From assembly GCA_964418605.1 (NCBI GenBank), contig CAYQLY010000010.1, positions 1-64,000 of the forward strand: DNA of 64,000 nucleotides, in the 5' to 3' direction. Origin of the DNA: CAYQLY01 sp964418605 (GTDB lineage: Bacteria > Bacteroidota > Bacteroidia > Cytophagales > Cyclobacteriaceae). The notes under the pieces are model-generated. The model worked only from the letters and a program-made list of their open reading frames with translations. It was not told the origin of the DNA and made no database searches. Below, one piece after another: positions 1 through 9,215 of this stretch; the stretch's first letter is position 1; the number at the start of each line of letters is the position of its first letter. The position numbers and the translations under genes are program-made.

Positions 1-1
1 T

Positions 2-865
2 ACCTCCATTCGTGGGACCTCACCAAGTCTTGAAGAGCCTGTAGTTAAAAACTATATTAATTTATTACCTAATTTAAATTTAGAATACAATCTATCTAAA
101 AATCACCAACTATCTTTATACTATCAACAAACCATACAAAGACCTTCCTATAACTATGTCAATCCTTTTGTGCAAATGATGAACCTCAACCGATACAATC
201 AAGGCAATCCTTCTATCATGCCTCAAATCAATTATATTGGAGACCTTACATATGGATACAAGCAACACATTTTTATTAAACTAACCTATTTGCAAATGAC
301 TCCATTTATAGGGTCAATTTTCCGACAGTCCGATTCCACAGAAGCTAGCTTTCTAAAAATGGAGAACTATACAACAGCCAGTGACTACATATTCAATGTA
401 TCTATTAATCAATCCATATACAGCTGGTGGCAAATTAATGCCTATGCCGAAATCAATTATTTTAAGGCTAGACACCCAGAAGTAACTTCTAGTAAAATAA
501 CTCCAATAGCAGCATTAAATATTTCTTCTACTATAAGCTTACCTGCCTATTGGAACCTTGAATTAGCAGCCTATGGCCAGACCCCACAATATGATGGATT
601 TTATTACCATGGACAATCCTATACTATAAGCGGAGGTATTAAAAAATCATTTTTGCAAAAACGATTAACCGCTTCATTACTTATAGCAATAAGATTACCT
701 CGTTGGTATGAAAACGCAAATTTATATAACATCTATAACTCTCTTATGAACCATGATGAACGGTTTGCTATGCTTTCTATTTCTTACAAATTAGGAAATG
801 CTAAAAATGACATCAGAAACCGTAAGTCAGCAATCGATACAGAAAAAAATAGAACTAAAGAATAA
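2..865 (+). CDS. TonB-dependent receptor-like outer membrane beta-barrel protein, C-terminal part (5' end outside window)
   Basis: The reading frame is open from base 2, so only the last 287 codons are present. The visible part reads as outer-membrane barrel strands with alternating hydrophobic and polar residues. It carries the signature of Bacteroidota outer membrane beta-barrel (OMP_b-brl_3 / TonB receptor) proteins: LLPNLNLEYNLSK, then QQTIQRPSYNYVNPF, then QGNPSIMPQ. These proteins take up siderophores, oligomers or peptides through the outer membrane. The last barrel strand (LSISYKLG) is followed by an unusual charged tail of about 25 residues. A methionine at base 170 is internal. The substrate cannot be read from this fragment. 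Confidence 0.8.
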   Translation, partial: TSIRGTSPSLEEPVVKNYINLLPNLNLEYNLSKNHQLSLYYQQTIQRPSYNYVNPFVQMMNLNRYNQGNPSIMPQINYIGDLTYGYKQHIFIKLTYLQMTPFIGSIFRQSDSTEASFLKMENYTTASDYIFNVSINQSIYSWWQINAYAEINYFKARHPEVTSSKITPIAALNISSTISLPAYWNLELAAYGQTPQYDGFYYHGQSYTISGGIKKSFLQKRLTASLLIAIRLPRWYENANLYNIYNSLMNHDERFAMLSISYKLGNAKNDIRNRKSAIDTEKNRTKE

Positions 866-885
866 ACTTAAAACAACATAAACAC

Positions 886-1290
886 ATGAAAAAAGTATTC
901 AGCCATCAACCCTTACACACAGATCTTGCTTTACTCCTACTTCGATTCATTCTTGGTGGATTATTAGCATATCACGGCTATACCAAGCTTATTGCCTTCC
1001 ATGACATTCTTCCTCATTTTAAAGATTTAATTGGGATAGGCCCCAAACTATCATTCATTCTAGTCATAATTGCAGAGTTTGGCTGTGGAATTCTTGTAAC
1101 AATAGGACTATACACGCGCTTAGCTGTTATTCCTATAAGCATTACCATGTTTGTAGCTTTTTTTATAGCACATGCAAACGATTCATTCTATATGAAGGAA
1201 TTACCTTTTGTGTTTCTACTGCTATCAATTGTTATTTTTATAACAGGTAGTGGGCGAATTTCCATCGATAAACTCGTTCAAAACAAATAA
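886..1290 (+). CDS. DoxX family membrane protein
   Basis: This 134-residue protein has about four membrane segments. The N-terminal pattern LLLRFILGGLLAYHGYTKL and the central glycine-rich segment EFGCGILVTIGLYTRLA are typical of the DoxX/DoxD family of small quinone- or redox-associated inner membrane proteins. It starts 20 bases after the preceding receptor gene and may share its transcript. A clear terminator follows. The substrate is not predictable. Confidence 0.85.
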   Translation: MKKVFSHQPLHTDLALLLLRFILGGLLAYHGYTKLIAFHDILPHFKDLIGIGPKLSFILVIIAEFGCGILVTIGLYTRLAVIPISITMFVAFFIAHANDSFYMKELPFVFLLLSIVIFITGSGRISIDKLVQNK

Positions 1291-1316
1291 AAAGAGAATA
1301 TATTGCCAATTTTTAT

Positions 1317-1347
1317 AATAGTGGTTTTTTTACCACTATTTTTTTAT
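1317..1347 (+). terminator. Intrinsic terminator after the DoxX gene
   Basis: A 9-bp stem (AATAGTGGT pairing with ACCACTATT) with a T-rich loop is followed at once by seven T residues. It closes the unit of the receptor-like and DoxX genes and separates it from the MATE gene. Confidence 0.75.
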
Positions 1348-1396
1348 AAAAATTATTGAAATTATTTTTATAATTTAAAATTCATTTTTTAAAACA

Positions 1397-2794
1397 ATGA
1401 CAACTGAAAACAAAAATAATATATTCAAAATTCTACTTAAAACAATCCAACAATCACTCAATGGCGAAGAGAGAGATTACACACAAGGGAGTATACCAAA
1501 AGCTGTATTTTTATTAGCGATACCTATGATTTTAGAGCTAAGCCTAGAAAGTGTATTCGCCGTAGTTGATATGTTTTTTGTAGGTAAATTAGGTGAAAAT
1601 GCAATTGCTACTGTTGGGTTAACAGAATCTGTAATCACCATCGTTTACTCTATAGCCATTGGATTAAGCACAGCAGCAACAGCCATCGTGGCACGTCGAA
1701 TCGGCGAAAAAAATCCAGAAGCAGCCGCGCATGCCGGCGCACAATCACTTATTGTAGCCTTAATAGTTACACTTATTCTAAGTCTTATAGGCGTACTATT
1801 TGCAAAATCAATTTTATCAGTTATGGGCGCAAGCCAGGATGTTGTCAAAGATGGTGCTATATTTACACGTATTATGTTTGGTGGAAGCTTGGCCATCATT
1901 CTACTCTTTCTCATCAATGGTATTTTCCGTGGCGCAGGCAATGCTGCTATGGCGATGAAAAGCTTATGGATTGCAAGTATCATCAATATTATATTATGCC
2001 CTATTTTTATTCATTTCTTCGGATTAAAAGGTGCAGCCATAGCCACAGTAATAGGTAGAAGTACAGGCGTACTTTATCAATGCTACCATTTATTCAGAGG
2101 GGATAGCTCACTTCGTTTTTATAAAAATCATTTTAAATTAAATACCCCAATTATCAAATCTATTATAGCTATCGCATCGCCAGCAACACTCCAATTCATT
2201 ATTGCAAGTGGAAGCTGGATTATATTAGCACGACTAGTAGCAGAGACAGGTGGCACAACAGCATCAGCTGGTTATCAAATTGCTATCCGCAATGTTGTTT
2301 TCTTTATTTTACCTGCCTGGGGATTAAGTAATGCAGCAGCAACATTGGTAGGGCAAAATTTAGGAGCAAAACAAATTCATCGGGCTGAACAAAGTGTTTT
2401 TCTCACTGCAAAATACAATGCTATCTTTATGGGTTTTGTCATGATTTTATTTTTATTTTTTTCTACACCTATTATCAAACTCTTTACCAAAGATTCATCT
2501 GTCATCGCATATGGCGCTCAAGCATTACAAATTAGTGGAGCTGGTTATATTTTTTACGGCATAGGAATGGTGATGACACAAGCACTCAATGGAGCAGGTG
2601 ATACAAAAACACCTACTTTTATTAATTTTATTTGTTTCTGGCTAATTCAAATTCCATTAGCTTATTTTTTTGCCAAAGGGCTAGATCTAAAATCAACAGG
2701 TGCATTTATAGCAATACCTATCGGAGAGGCGCTCATCGCATTAGCAGCTTGGTACTATTTCAAAAAAGGAAAATGGAAGAATATAAAACTATAA
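1397..2794 (+). CDS. MATE family efflux transporter
   Basis: The 465-residue protein is a 12-helix inner membrane antiporter of the MATE/NorM/DinF type, which exports cationic drugs or metabolites using a Na+ or H+ gradient. The two MATE halves are visible: after a soluble N-terminus of about 35 residues comes IPKAVFLLAIPMILELSLES, and near residue 250 the second half starts with IASPATLQFIIASGSW. Internal repeats such as GAGNAAMAMKSL and LNGAGDTKTPTF are family hallmarks. It is followed after 7 bases by the DUF2071 gene, so the two are likely cotranscribed. The substrate is unknown. Confidence 0.9.
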   Translation: MTTENKNNIFKILLKTIQQSLNGEERDYTQGSIPKAVFLLAIPMILELSLESVFAVVDMFFVGKLGENAIATVGLTESVITIVYSIAIGLSTAATAIVARRIGEKNPEAAAHAGAQSLIVALIVTLILSLIGVLFAKSILSVMGASQDVVKDGAIFTRIMFGGSLAIILLFLINGIFRGAGNAAMAMKSLWIASIINIILCPIFIHFFGLKGAAIATVIGRSTGVLYQCYHLFRGDSSLRFYKNHFKLNTPIIKSIIAIASPATLQFIIASGSWIILARLVAETGGTTASAGYQIAIRNVVFFILPAWGLSNAAATLVGQNLGAKQIHRAEQSVFLTAKYNAIFMGFVMILFLFFSTPIIKLFTKDSSVIAYGAQALQISGAGYIFYGIGMVMTQALNGAGDTKTPTFINFICFWLIQIPLAYFFAKGLDLKSTGAFIAIPIGEALIALAAWYYFKKGKWKNIKL

Positions 2795-2801
2795 ATAATA
2801 T

Positions 2802-3515
2802 ATGTATACAGATTTTTTAAAAGCTGAATGGAGGAAACTAGCTTTACTCAACTATGAGATAGATCCCAATGTATTACTTAACTACCTTCCTTCTAAAACA
2901 GAACTAGATTTATGGAATAATACCTGCTATATAAGCTTAGTAGGATTTATGTTTCAAAATACAAAAGTAATGGGCATACCGATTCCTTTCCACAGAAACT
3001 TTGAAGAAGTCAACTTACGGTTTTATGTAAAATATAAAGAGGAAAATCGTTGGAAAAGAGGAACAGTTTTTATTAAAGAAATAGTGCCAAAACATGCTAT
3101 TACACTTATCGCAAACACTCTATATAAAGAACACTATGAAACAAAAAAAATGCGTCATCAATGGGAGTTAAAAAACAACAGAATAAATGTACGCTACCAA
3201 TGGAAACACTATAAAAAATGGCAAGATATTACCATAGAAGCAAAACAAGAAAGATTGCCTATAAAAGAAAATAGCGAAACAGAATTTATTACAGAACACT
3301 ATTTTGGATACACAAAAAAATCTTCCACTGAAACATACGAATATGAAGTAACCCATCCACGATGGGAATATTATGAAGTAGAAAAATACACCATCGATGT
3401 AGATTTTGAATCTGTTTATGGAAAAAAATTTCAATCATTGAGCAAAGAAAAACCCAAATCAGTGATGCTCATAGAAGGCTCAAAGATAACTGTAAGGCAT
3501 AAGCGAATCATATAA
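2802..3515 (+). CDS. YqjF family protein (DUF2071)
   Basis: The 237-residue soluble protein begins LKAEWRKLALLNYEIDPNVL, the characteristic opening of the YqjF/DUF2071 family. The family segment VNLRFYVKYK near residue 70 is also present. No catalytic residues are known for this family and its function is undefined; members are sometimes classed as acetoacetate-decarboxylase-like folds. It lies 7 bases after the MATE gene, which suggests cotranscription rather than a functional link. Confidence 0.8.
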   Translation: MYTDFLKAEWRKLALLNYEIDPNVLLNYLPSKTELDLWNNTCYISLVGFMFQNTKVMGIPIPFHRNFEEVNLRFYVKYKEENRWKRGTVFIKEIVPKHAITLIANTLYKEHYETKKMRHQWELKNNRINVRYQWKHYKKWQDITIEAKQERLPIKENSETEFITEHYFGYTKKSSTETYEYEVTHPRWEYYEVEKYTIDVDFESVYGKKFQSLSKEKPKSVMLIEGSKITVRHKRII

Positions 3516-3536
3516 ATAAATATCATGCAATACCCT

Positions 3537-3544
3537 TACCTTTG
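3537..3544 (+). promoter_or_regulatory. Bacteroidota -7 promoter element before murG
   Basis: TACCTTTG is an exact match to the Bacteroidota -7 consensus TAnnTTTG and lies 21 bases before the ATG chosen for murG. A good -33 TTTG is not evident. The box contains the TTG at 3542, which argues against that codon as the murG start. Confidence 0.45.
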
Positions 3545-3565
3545 CATGGCAAAAGGAATCAACAC

Positions 3566-4651
3566 ATGCGTAAATTCATCATCATTAGTGGAGGTGGCAC
3601 AGGTGGACATATTTATCCTGCTATTGCTATTGCTAATGCTTTAAAAGAATCTGACCCAACTATTCAATTACGATTTGTTGGAGCCAAAGGAAAAATGGAA
3701 ATGGAAAAAATACCACAAGCAGGCTATCCTATTGATGGTATTTGGATTAGTGGTATTCAACGACGCCTGACATGGAAAAATATAGTATTTCCCATTAAAG
3801 TCATCAGCAGCATTATTCAATGCGTCAAACTCATTCGCCGCTACAAACCCAATGTCGTTGTAGGCGTTGGTGGCTATGCCAGCGGACCACTTTTACTTGT
3901 CGCTTCTTTTTTTAGAATTCCTATCGTCATTCAAGAACAAAATTCATACGCAGGACTTACCAACAAATGGCTAGCTAAAAGGGCCAAAAAAATCTGTGTA
4001 GCCTACGAAGGCATGGAAAAATTTTTTGCAAAAAGAAAGTTAGTCTTAACCGGCAATCCCGTTCGACAAGATATTGTAGACTTAAAAAACAAAAGAGAAA
4101 AAGCCATTCAATTTTTTCAACTTGATTCAAGCAAACCCATTTTGCTAGCTATAGGCGGAAGCCTAGGCGCACGCACCATCAACGAAAGTATAGCCGAAGG
4201 AATAAAAGCATTAGAAGAAAAAAATATTCAACTCATCTGGCAAACAGGAAAAGCCTACCGGGAAAAAACACAATCAATACAATCAAACCTATGCCGCATT
4301 CATCCATTTATACAAGAGATGGATTATGCCTATGCAGCTGCCGATATCATCATTGCACGTGCAGGAGCTTTATCAATCTCAGAAATAGCCATTGTAGGCA
4401 AACCCGTTATTTTAGTTCCTTCTCCACATGTAACAGCTGATCATCAAACAAAAAATGCATTAGAACTGGTAAAAAAAGAAGCAGCTATACTTATTCATGA
4501 TGCGGAAGCAAAGAAAAAACTTATCCATACCGCTATCACGTTAATGGATCAAGAAGATGAAAAAAATAAATTATCAGAACATATAAAATTATTTGCGAAG
4601 CCATATGCCGCACAAACTATTGCTGAGGAAATTATAAAACTATTATCTTAG
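3566..4651 (+). CDS. murG: UDP-N-acetylglucosamine--undecaprenyl-PP-MurNAc-pentapeptide GlcNAc transferase
   Basis: MurG adds GlcNAc to lipid I to make lipid II on the inner face of the membrane. The protein (361 residues, normal length) has the N-terminal glycine loop SGGGTGGHIYPA at residues 8-19. It also has the membrane-binding basic/hydrophobic patch, VVGVGGYASGP, the conserved QEQNS, and the C-terminal donor-site loop GGSLGARTINE near residue 200. The ATG at 3566 is preferred over an in-frame TTG at 3542 because the latter lies inside a promoter box and would add eight unconserved residues. murC follows after 44 bases. Confidence 0.95.
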   Translation: MRKFIIISGGGTGGHIYPAIAIANALKESDPTIQLRFVGAKGKMEMEKIPQAGYPIDGIWISGIQRRLTWKNIVFPIKVISSIIQCVKLIRRYKPNVVVGVGGYASGPLLLVASFFRIPIVIQEQNSYAGLTNKWLAKRAKKICVAYEGMEKFFAKRKLVLTGNPVRQDIVDLKNKREKAIQFFQLDSSKPILLAIGGSLGARTINESIAEGIKALEEKNIQLIWQTGKAYREKTQSIQSNLCRIHPFIQEMDYAYAAADIIIARAGALSISEIAIVGKPVILVPSPHVTADHQTKNALELVKKEAAILIHDAEAKKKLIHTAITLMDQEDEKNKLSEHIKLFAKPYAAQTIAEEIIKLLS

Positions 4652-4695
4652 TAAATAGCTTTTTTTAACTTTACATCTTAAACTATATTCTTATT

Positions 4696-6084
4696 GTGAA
4701 CAACTCATTTTCATTAAAAGATATAAAGCATGTTTACTTCCTTGGCATTGGAGGTATTGGAATGAGTGCGCTGGCACGCTGGTTTAATACACACGGCTAT
4801 ACTGTAAGTGGTTATGATCGTACACGCACCCCACTTACTGATACACTTCAACAAGAGGGCATGGCAATTTCTTTTGATGATTCAATACAATCTATTCCTG
4901 AATACATTAAAACAACAAAAGAAAATACACTCATCATTTACACCCCAGCTATCCCTTCTACGCACTCCGGATTTATATTTTTCAAGGAAAATCACTATGC
5001 ACTCAAAAAAAGATCAGAAGTACTAGGCCTCATTACAGATCAATTTTTTACTATTGCTGTAGCAGGCACACATGGCAAAACCACAACATCCTCGATGGTG
5101 GCACACATTTTAAAAGAATCCGGTAAAGACTGTGTAGCATTTCTAGGCGGCATTACCCAAGGCCATGAAACTAATTTTTTCAATAACAAAACAACCGAAG
5201 CCATTGCTGTGGTCGAAGCAGATGAATTTGATCGTTCGTTTTTAACACTACATCCTTCCATAGCTATTGTTACATCCATTGATGCGGATCATTTAGATAT
5301 ATATGCTACTAAAGATGAATTTGAAAAATCATTTAATGATTTTGTTAGTCAGATTAACCCTCATGGGAAGTTATTTTTAAAAAAAGGAATACATCTCTCA
5401 AAACAACCAAAGTCGACGCATTCATTTGGGTTAGATCAAGCGGATTATTACATTCAAAATTTAGTAATTAACGAAGGTTTATTTCAATTTGATCTGGTTG
5501 GACCAACTACTTCAATCAAAAACATTCATCTCCAACTACCTGGATTTCACAATGTGGAAAATGCATTAGCAGCAATAGCAGCCACATTAGAAACAGGTCT
5601 TTCTCCTGATAAAATTAAATCTGCAATTGAAACTTTTCGCGGTGTTAAACGCCGGTTTGAATATATTCTTAAAACAAAGCACATCACTTTTATTGATGAC
5701 TATGCACATCATCCAACAGAAATTGAAGCCTTTCTTACTTCTGTAAAAGCTATTTATCCTTCAAAAAAATTAACCGTTATTTTCCAACCCCACCTCTATA
5801 GCCGAACACGGGATTTTGCAGATGGGTTTGCAAAAAGTTTAAGTTTAGCAGATGAGGTTATCTTAACAGATATTTATCCTGCTCGTGAGTTACCTACCTC
5901 AGGAATCACATCTGATATTATCTTTACACAAATCACATCGAAAGAAAAAACACTTTGTTTAAAAAAAGATGTCGTCAAACTTGTTCAAGAAAGAAAAAAA
6001 AACATAGAATTACTTTGTACTATCGGTGCAGGTGATATTGATCAGTTGATAGACCCTATAAAAAAAATAGTTTCATCTAATTAA
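4696..6084 (+). CDS. murC: UDP-N-acetylmuramate--L-alanine ligase
   Basis: MurC is the ATP-dependent cytoplasmic ligase that adds the first amino acid to UDP-MurNAc. Three Mur-ligase domains are visible: the N-terminal UDP-binding loop LGIGGIGMSALA (about residues 16-27), the ATP loop AGTHGKTTTSSM (about 122-133), and the C-terminal domain with DDYAHHPTEI. The start is GTG at 4696 and the length (462) is usual. It forms a pair with murG, but no ftsQ, ftsA or ftsZ follows. The dcw cluster is therefore interrupted here by a convergent Fur-type gene. Confidence 0.95.
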   Translation: MNNSFSLKDIKHVYFLGIGGIGMSALARWFNTHGYTVSGYDRTRTPLTDTLQQEGMAISFDDSIQSIPEYIKTTKENTLIIYTPAIPSTHSGFIFFKENHYALKKRSEVLGLITDQFFTIAVAGTHGKTTTSSMVAHILKESGKDCVAFLGGITQGHETNFFNNKTTEAIAVVEADEFDRSFLTLHPSIAIVTSIDADHLDIYATKDEFEKSFNDFVSQINPHGKLFLKKGIHLSKQPKSTHSFGLDQADYYIQNLVINEGLFQFDLVGPTTSIKNIHLQLPGFHNVENALAAIAATLETGLSPDKIKSAIETFRGVKRRFEYILKTKHITFIDDYAHHPTEIEAFLTSVKAIYPSKKLTVIFQPHLYSRTRDFADGFAKSLSLADEVILTDIYPARELPTSGITSDIIFTQITSKEKTLCLKKDVVKLVQERKKNIELLCTIGAGDIDQLIDPIKKIVSSN

Positions 6085-6098
6085 AGTACTTAGAGATT

Positions 6099-6518
6099 CT
6101 ATACCGAACACTTATCACACGTGCCCTGAACCAAAACATTAACATCAGCCAATACATAACCTAACGGAAGCTGAATAGAAGGCACCTGAACTTGACTCAA
6201 ACAATTAGTTGCACCACATTGAGTGCACTTAAAGTGAACATGTTCATCATGATGATGGGTGGGACTACACGATGTATCACACAACGCATAACGCACACTC
6301 CCCGAATCATCCAATACTTTATGTATAAGACCCTTGTCTACAAAATTCTTCAAGGTTCGATAAAGCGTGACACGATCCACATACAGCTGCATCTTTTTCT
6401 CGATATCAGCATGCGATAAAGCTACTTTAGCCTTAAAAAAAAGAACTAAAATACGATGCCGAACATCCGTATGCCTCAAATCATGCTGACGAAGCAATTC
6501 ACTAACTTTATCCTTCAT
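6099..6518 (-). CDS. Fur family transcriptional regulator
   Basis: The 139-residue protein has a winged-helix N-terminus (RHTDVRHRILVLFF, then VDRVTLYRTLKNFVDKGLI) and a C-terminal metal-binding dimerisation domain. A histidine-rich stretch HHHDEHVHFKC precedes two CxxC pairs, C98/C101 and C134/C137, which form the structural zinc site seen in Zur, PerR and many Fur proteins. Which metal or peroxide it senses cannot be decided from sequence alone. It is convergent with murC and divergent from purH, with 65 bases in between. Confidence 0.9.
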   Translation of the reverse strand: MKDKVSELLRQHDLRHTDVRHRILVLFFKAKVALSHADIEKKMQLYVDRVTLYRTLKNFVDKGLIHKVLDDSGSVRYALCDTSCSPTHHHDEHVHFKCTQCGATNCLSQVQVPSIQLPLGYVLADVNVLVQGTCDKCSV

Positions 6519-6583
6519 AATCCAATTGTAAAATTAAGAAATAAAAAGCTAAACTTGCCGAACAATTACAACCCATCAAACGT

Positions 6584-8104
6584 GTGAATTCTCAAAAAAA
6601 AATAACAACAGCATTGATCTCTGTCTACCACAAAGAAAATCTGGAAGAGATTGTTAAACAATTATATGCCTTAAACATAACTATTTACTCTACAGGCGGA
6701 ACAAAAGAATACATTGAGAAACTAAATATACCTGTAACTTCTGTAGAAGAGATCACACACTATCCTTCTTTTTTAGGAGGACGCGTTAAGACACTACATC
6801 CTGCACTATTCGGCGGTATTCTTTTTCGAAGAAAAAATACAACTGATGAAAAAGAGATCAATCAATTACACATTCAACCGATTGACTTGGTCATCGTTGA
6901 TGTATATCCATTTCAAGAGACGGTCGATGCTAAAAAATCAGAAGATGACATAATCGAAAAAATAGATATCGGAGGGATTAGCCTTATACGGGCAGCAGCT
7001 AAAAATTTTGAAGATGTACTCGTTATTAGTTCTAAAACCCAATATCCTTTTTTACTAGATTTATTACACACCAAAAAAGGATATACAGATTTAAATGATA
7101 GAAAACAAAGCGCTGGCTTTGCATTTCATGTCAGCTCATCGTATGACACACACATTTATCACTATTTAAATTCCTCTACTCCTATTTTTCATCAAACTAG
7201 TGAAGAAGCGCATCCACTTCGCTATGGTGAAAATCCACATCAAAAAGCAATCTTTTATGGCCGCTTAAATGATGTCATTGATCAACTAAACGGAAAGGAA
7301 TTATCTTACAACAATTTAGTTGATATCGATGCAGGCATACAACTCGTTCAAGAATTTGAAGAGCCCACATTTGTGATTATCAAACACACCAATCCGTGTG
7401 GTGTTGCTTCAGCAGCAACTCTAAGCGAAGCTTATCAAAAAGCACTTCAATGTGATCCTATTTCAGCTTTTGGAGGTGTACTTATTGCTAATAGACCTAT
7501 TGATAACCTAACAGCCACAGCTACCCATTCATTATTCTTCGAAGTTCTTGTCGCACCATCCTTTTCGGCTGAAGCACTTACTCTCCTTGGCGAGAAAAAA
7601 AACAGAATACTCATTCAACAAAAGAAAAAAATTGAAAGCAAAAAACAATTCAAAAGTATATTAGGAGGTGTATTAGAACAAGACACAGATACTTCATTGA
7701 TTAGCAATTATAAGTTTAATATAGTAACCCAAAAAAAACCTTCGGAAGAACAACAAAAAGCATTACTTTATATCAACAAAATCGTTAAGCATACTAAATC
7801 AAATGCCATTGTACTAGGCACCTACGGACAATTATTCTCCATCGGCGTTGGACAAACCTCACGAATCGATGCTCTACAACAAGCCATACAAAAAGCAACC
7901 CAATTTAAATTTGACTTACACCAAGCCATAATGGCCTCAGACGCTTTTTTCCCATTTCCAGACTGCGTAGAAATAGCATCTGAATCAGGTATTCAAGCTA
8001 TCATTCAACCTGGGGGATCAATTAAAGATCAAGACTCCATCGATGCTTGCAATCAACACCATATCGCTATGATCTTTACCGGAATCAGGCATTTCAAACA
8101 CTAA
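6584..8104 (+). CDS. purH: Bifunctional AICAR formyltransferase / IMP cyclohydrolase
   Basis: PurH carries out the last two steps of IMP synthesis. The N-terminal IMP cyclohydrolase domain (about residues 1-200) shows STGGTKEYIE and GGRVKTLHPALFGGIL. The AICAR transformylase domain shows PLRYGENPHQKA, the active-site IKHTNPCGVA, CDPISAFGGV, and near the C-terminus SDAFFPFPDCVE and IQPGGSIKDQDSI. Its length of 506 is normal. The start is a GTG. A near-consensus TAAACTTG box lies about 30 bases upstream. The order purH then mreB is common in Bacteroidota. Confidence 0.95.
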   Translation: MNSQKKITTALISVYHKENLEEIVKQLYALNITIYSTGGTKEYIEKLNIPVTSVEEITHYPSFLGGRVKTLHPALFGGILFRRKNTTDEKEINQLHIQPIDLVIVDVYPFQETVDAKKSEDDIIEKIDIGGISLIRAAAKNFEDVLVISSKTQYPFLLDLLHTKKGYTDLNDRKQSAGFAFHVSSSYDTHIYHYLNSSTPIFHQTSEEAHPLRYGENPHQKAIFYGRLNDVIDQLNGKELSYNNLVDIDAGIQLVQEFEEPTFVIIKHTNPCGVASAATLSEAYQKALQCDPISAFGGVLIANRPIDNLTATATHSLFFEVLVAPSFSAEALTLLGEKKNRILIQQKKKIESKKQFKSILGGVLEQDTDTSLISNYKFNIVTQKKPSEEQQKALLYINKIVKHTKSNAIVLGTYGQLFSIGVGQTSRIDALQQAIQKATQFKFDLHQAIMASDAFFPFPDCVEIASESGIQAIIQPGGSIKDQDSIDACNQHHIAMIFTGIRHFKH

Positions 8105-8178
8105 ATAAAAAAAATAGACTAAAAAATAGATCGTATTACTCAACAAGTTCGTAAATTTAGGGCCTATTCAAAAAATCT

Positions 8179-9204
8179 ATGGGATTTCTTGATTTCTTTT
8201 CGAGTGATATAGCTATCGACTTGGGTACAGCCAATACGCTGATTATCCATAAGGATAAAATTGTAGTAGATGAACCTTCCATCATCGCATTGGATCGGCA
8301 TACCAATAAAGTATTAGCTATAGGCAAAGCTGCTATGCAGATGCATGAAAAAACACATGAAAACATCAAAACCATACGCCCCTTAAAAGATGGGGTTATT
8401 GCAGATTTTTATGCTGCAGAACATATGATCAGAGGAATGATCAAAATGATCGACTCTGGAAAGAAAATGTTTACCCCTTCTTACCGAATGATTATTTGTA
8501 TTCCATCGGGTATTACAGAAGTAGAAAAAAGAGCTGTAAGAGATTCTGCTGAACATGCCGGCGCACGTGAGGTTTACATGATTCATGAACCTTTAGCTGC
8601 TGCTATTGGTATAAATATAGATATTGAGCAACCTGTCGGATCAATGATTGTAGATATTGGAGGTGGAACAACGGAGATAGCCGTCATTGCCCTTTCAGGA
8701 ATTGTATGCGACCAATCTGTACGGATTGCAGGAGATATATTTAATCGAAGCATTATAGATTATATGCGTAGACAACATAATCTACTCATAGGCGAGCGTA
8801 CTGCTGAAAAAGCCAAGATGGAAGTTGGTGCTGCATTAGCAGACCTGGATAATCCTCCTACAGAATATGAGGTAAGAGGAAGAGATCTTATGACAGGTGT
8901 TCCTAAAGTAATAAAAATAACACATGTCGAAATAGCCATTTCCTTAGACAGCTCGATTGCAAAAATAGAAGAAGCGGTACTCAAAGCATTAGAAACTTCC
9001 CCCCCTGAACTATCGGCTGATATCTACGACAATGGAATATACCTCACAGGAGGAGGCGCATTGCTTAGAGGATTAGACAAACGATTGTCTTTGAAAACAA
9101 AATTAAAAGTACATATTGCAGAAGATCCTCTCCGAGCTGTAGTACGTGGCACAGGTATGGCACTAAAAAATTTAAATGCATACAAAGCTATTCTAATGAC
9201 ATAA
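8179..9204 (+). CDS. mreB: Rod shape-determining protein MreB (actin homologue)
   Basis: This is the cytoplasmic actin-like ATPase that guides lateral wall synthesis with MreC, MreD, PBP2 and RodA. The short amphipathic N-terminus (MGFLDFFSSD) is followed by the phosphate-1 motif DLGTANTLI. Later come the phosphate-2 motif VDIGGGTTEIAVI near residue 160 and the adenosine motif LTGGGALLRGLD near residue 290. The length of 341 residues is typical. It is the first gene of a tight five-gene shape operon, with mreC starting 11 bases downstream. Confidence 0.96.
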   Translation: MGFLDFFSSDIAIDLGTANTLIIHKDKIVVDEPSIIALDRHTNKVLAIGKAAMQMHEKTHENIKTIRPLKDGVIADFYAAEHMIRGMIKMIDSGKKMFTPSYRMIICIPSGITEVEKRAVRDSAEHAGAREVYMIHEPLAAAIGINIDIEQPVGSMIVDIGGGTTEIAVIALSGIVCDQSVRIAGDIFNRSIIDYMRRQHNLLIGERTAEKAKMEVGAALADLDNPPTEYEVRGRDLMTGVPKVIKITHVEIAISLDSSIAKIEEAVLKALETSPPELSADIYDNGIYLTGGGALLRGLDKRLSLKTKLKVHIAEDPLRAVVRGTGMALKNLNAYKAILMT

Positions 9205-9215
9205 GAATACAGTGA

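Noticed and set aside
1645..1986. Minus-strand 113-residue frame within the MATE gene
   Set aside because: It lies fully antisense to a well-supported transporter gene and has no family features.
3542..3565. TTG at 3542 as the murG start
   Set aside because: It lies within an exact TAnnTTTG promoter box, adds eight unconserved residues, and an ATG at 3566 gives the standard MurG N-terminus.
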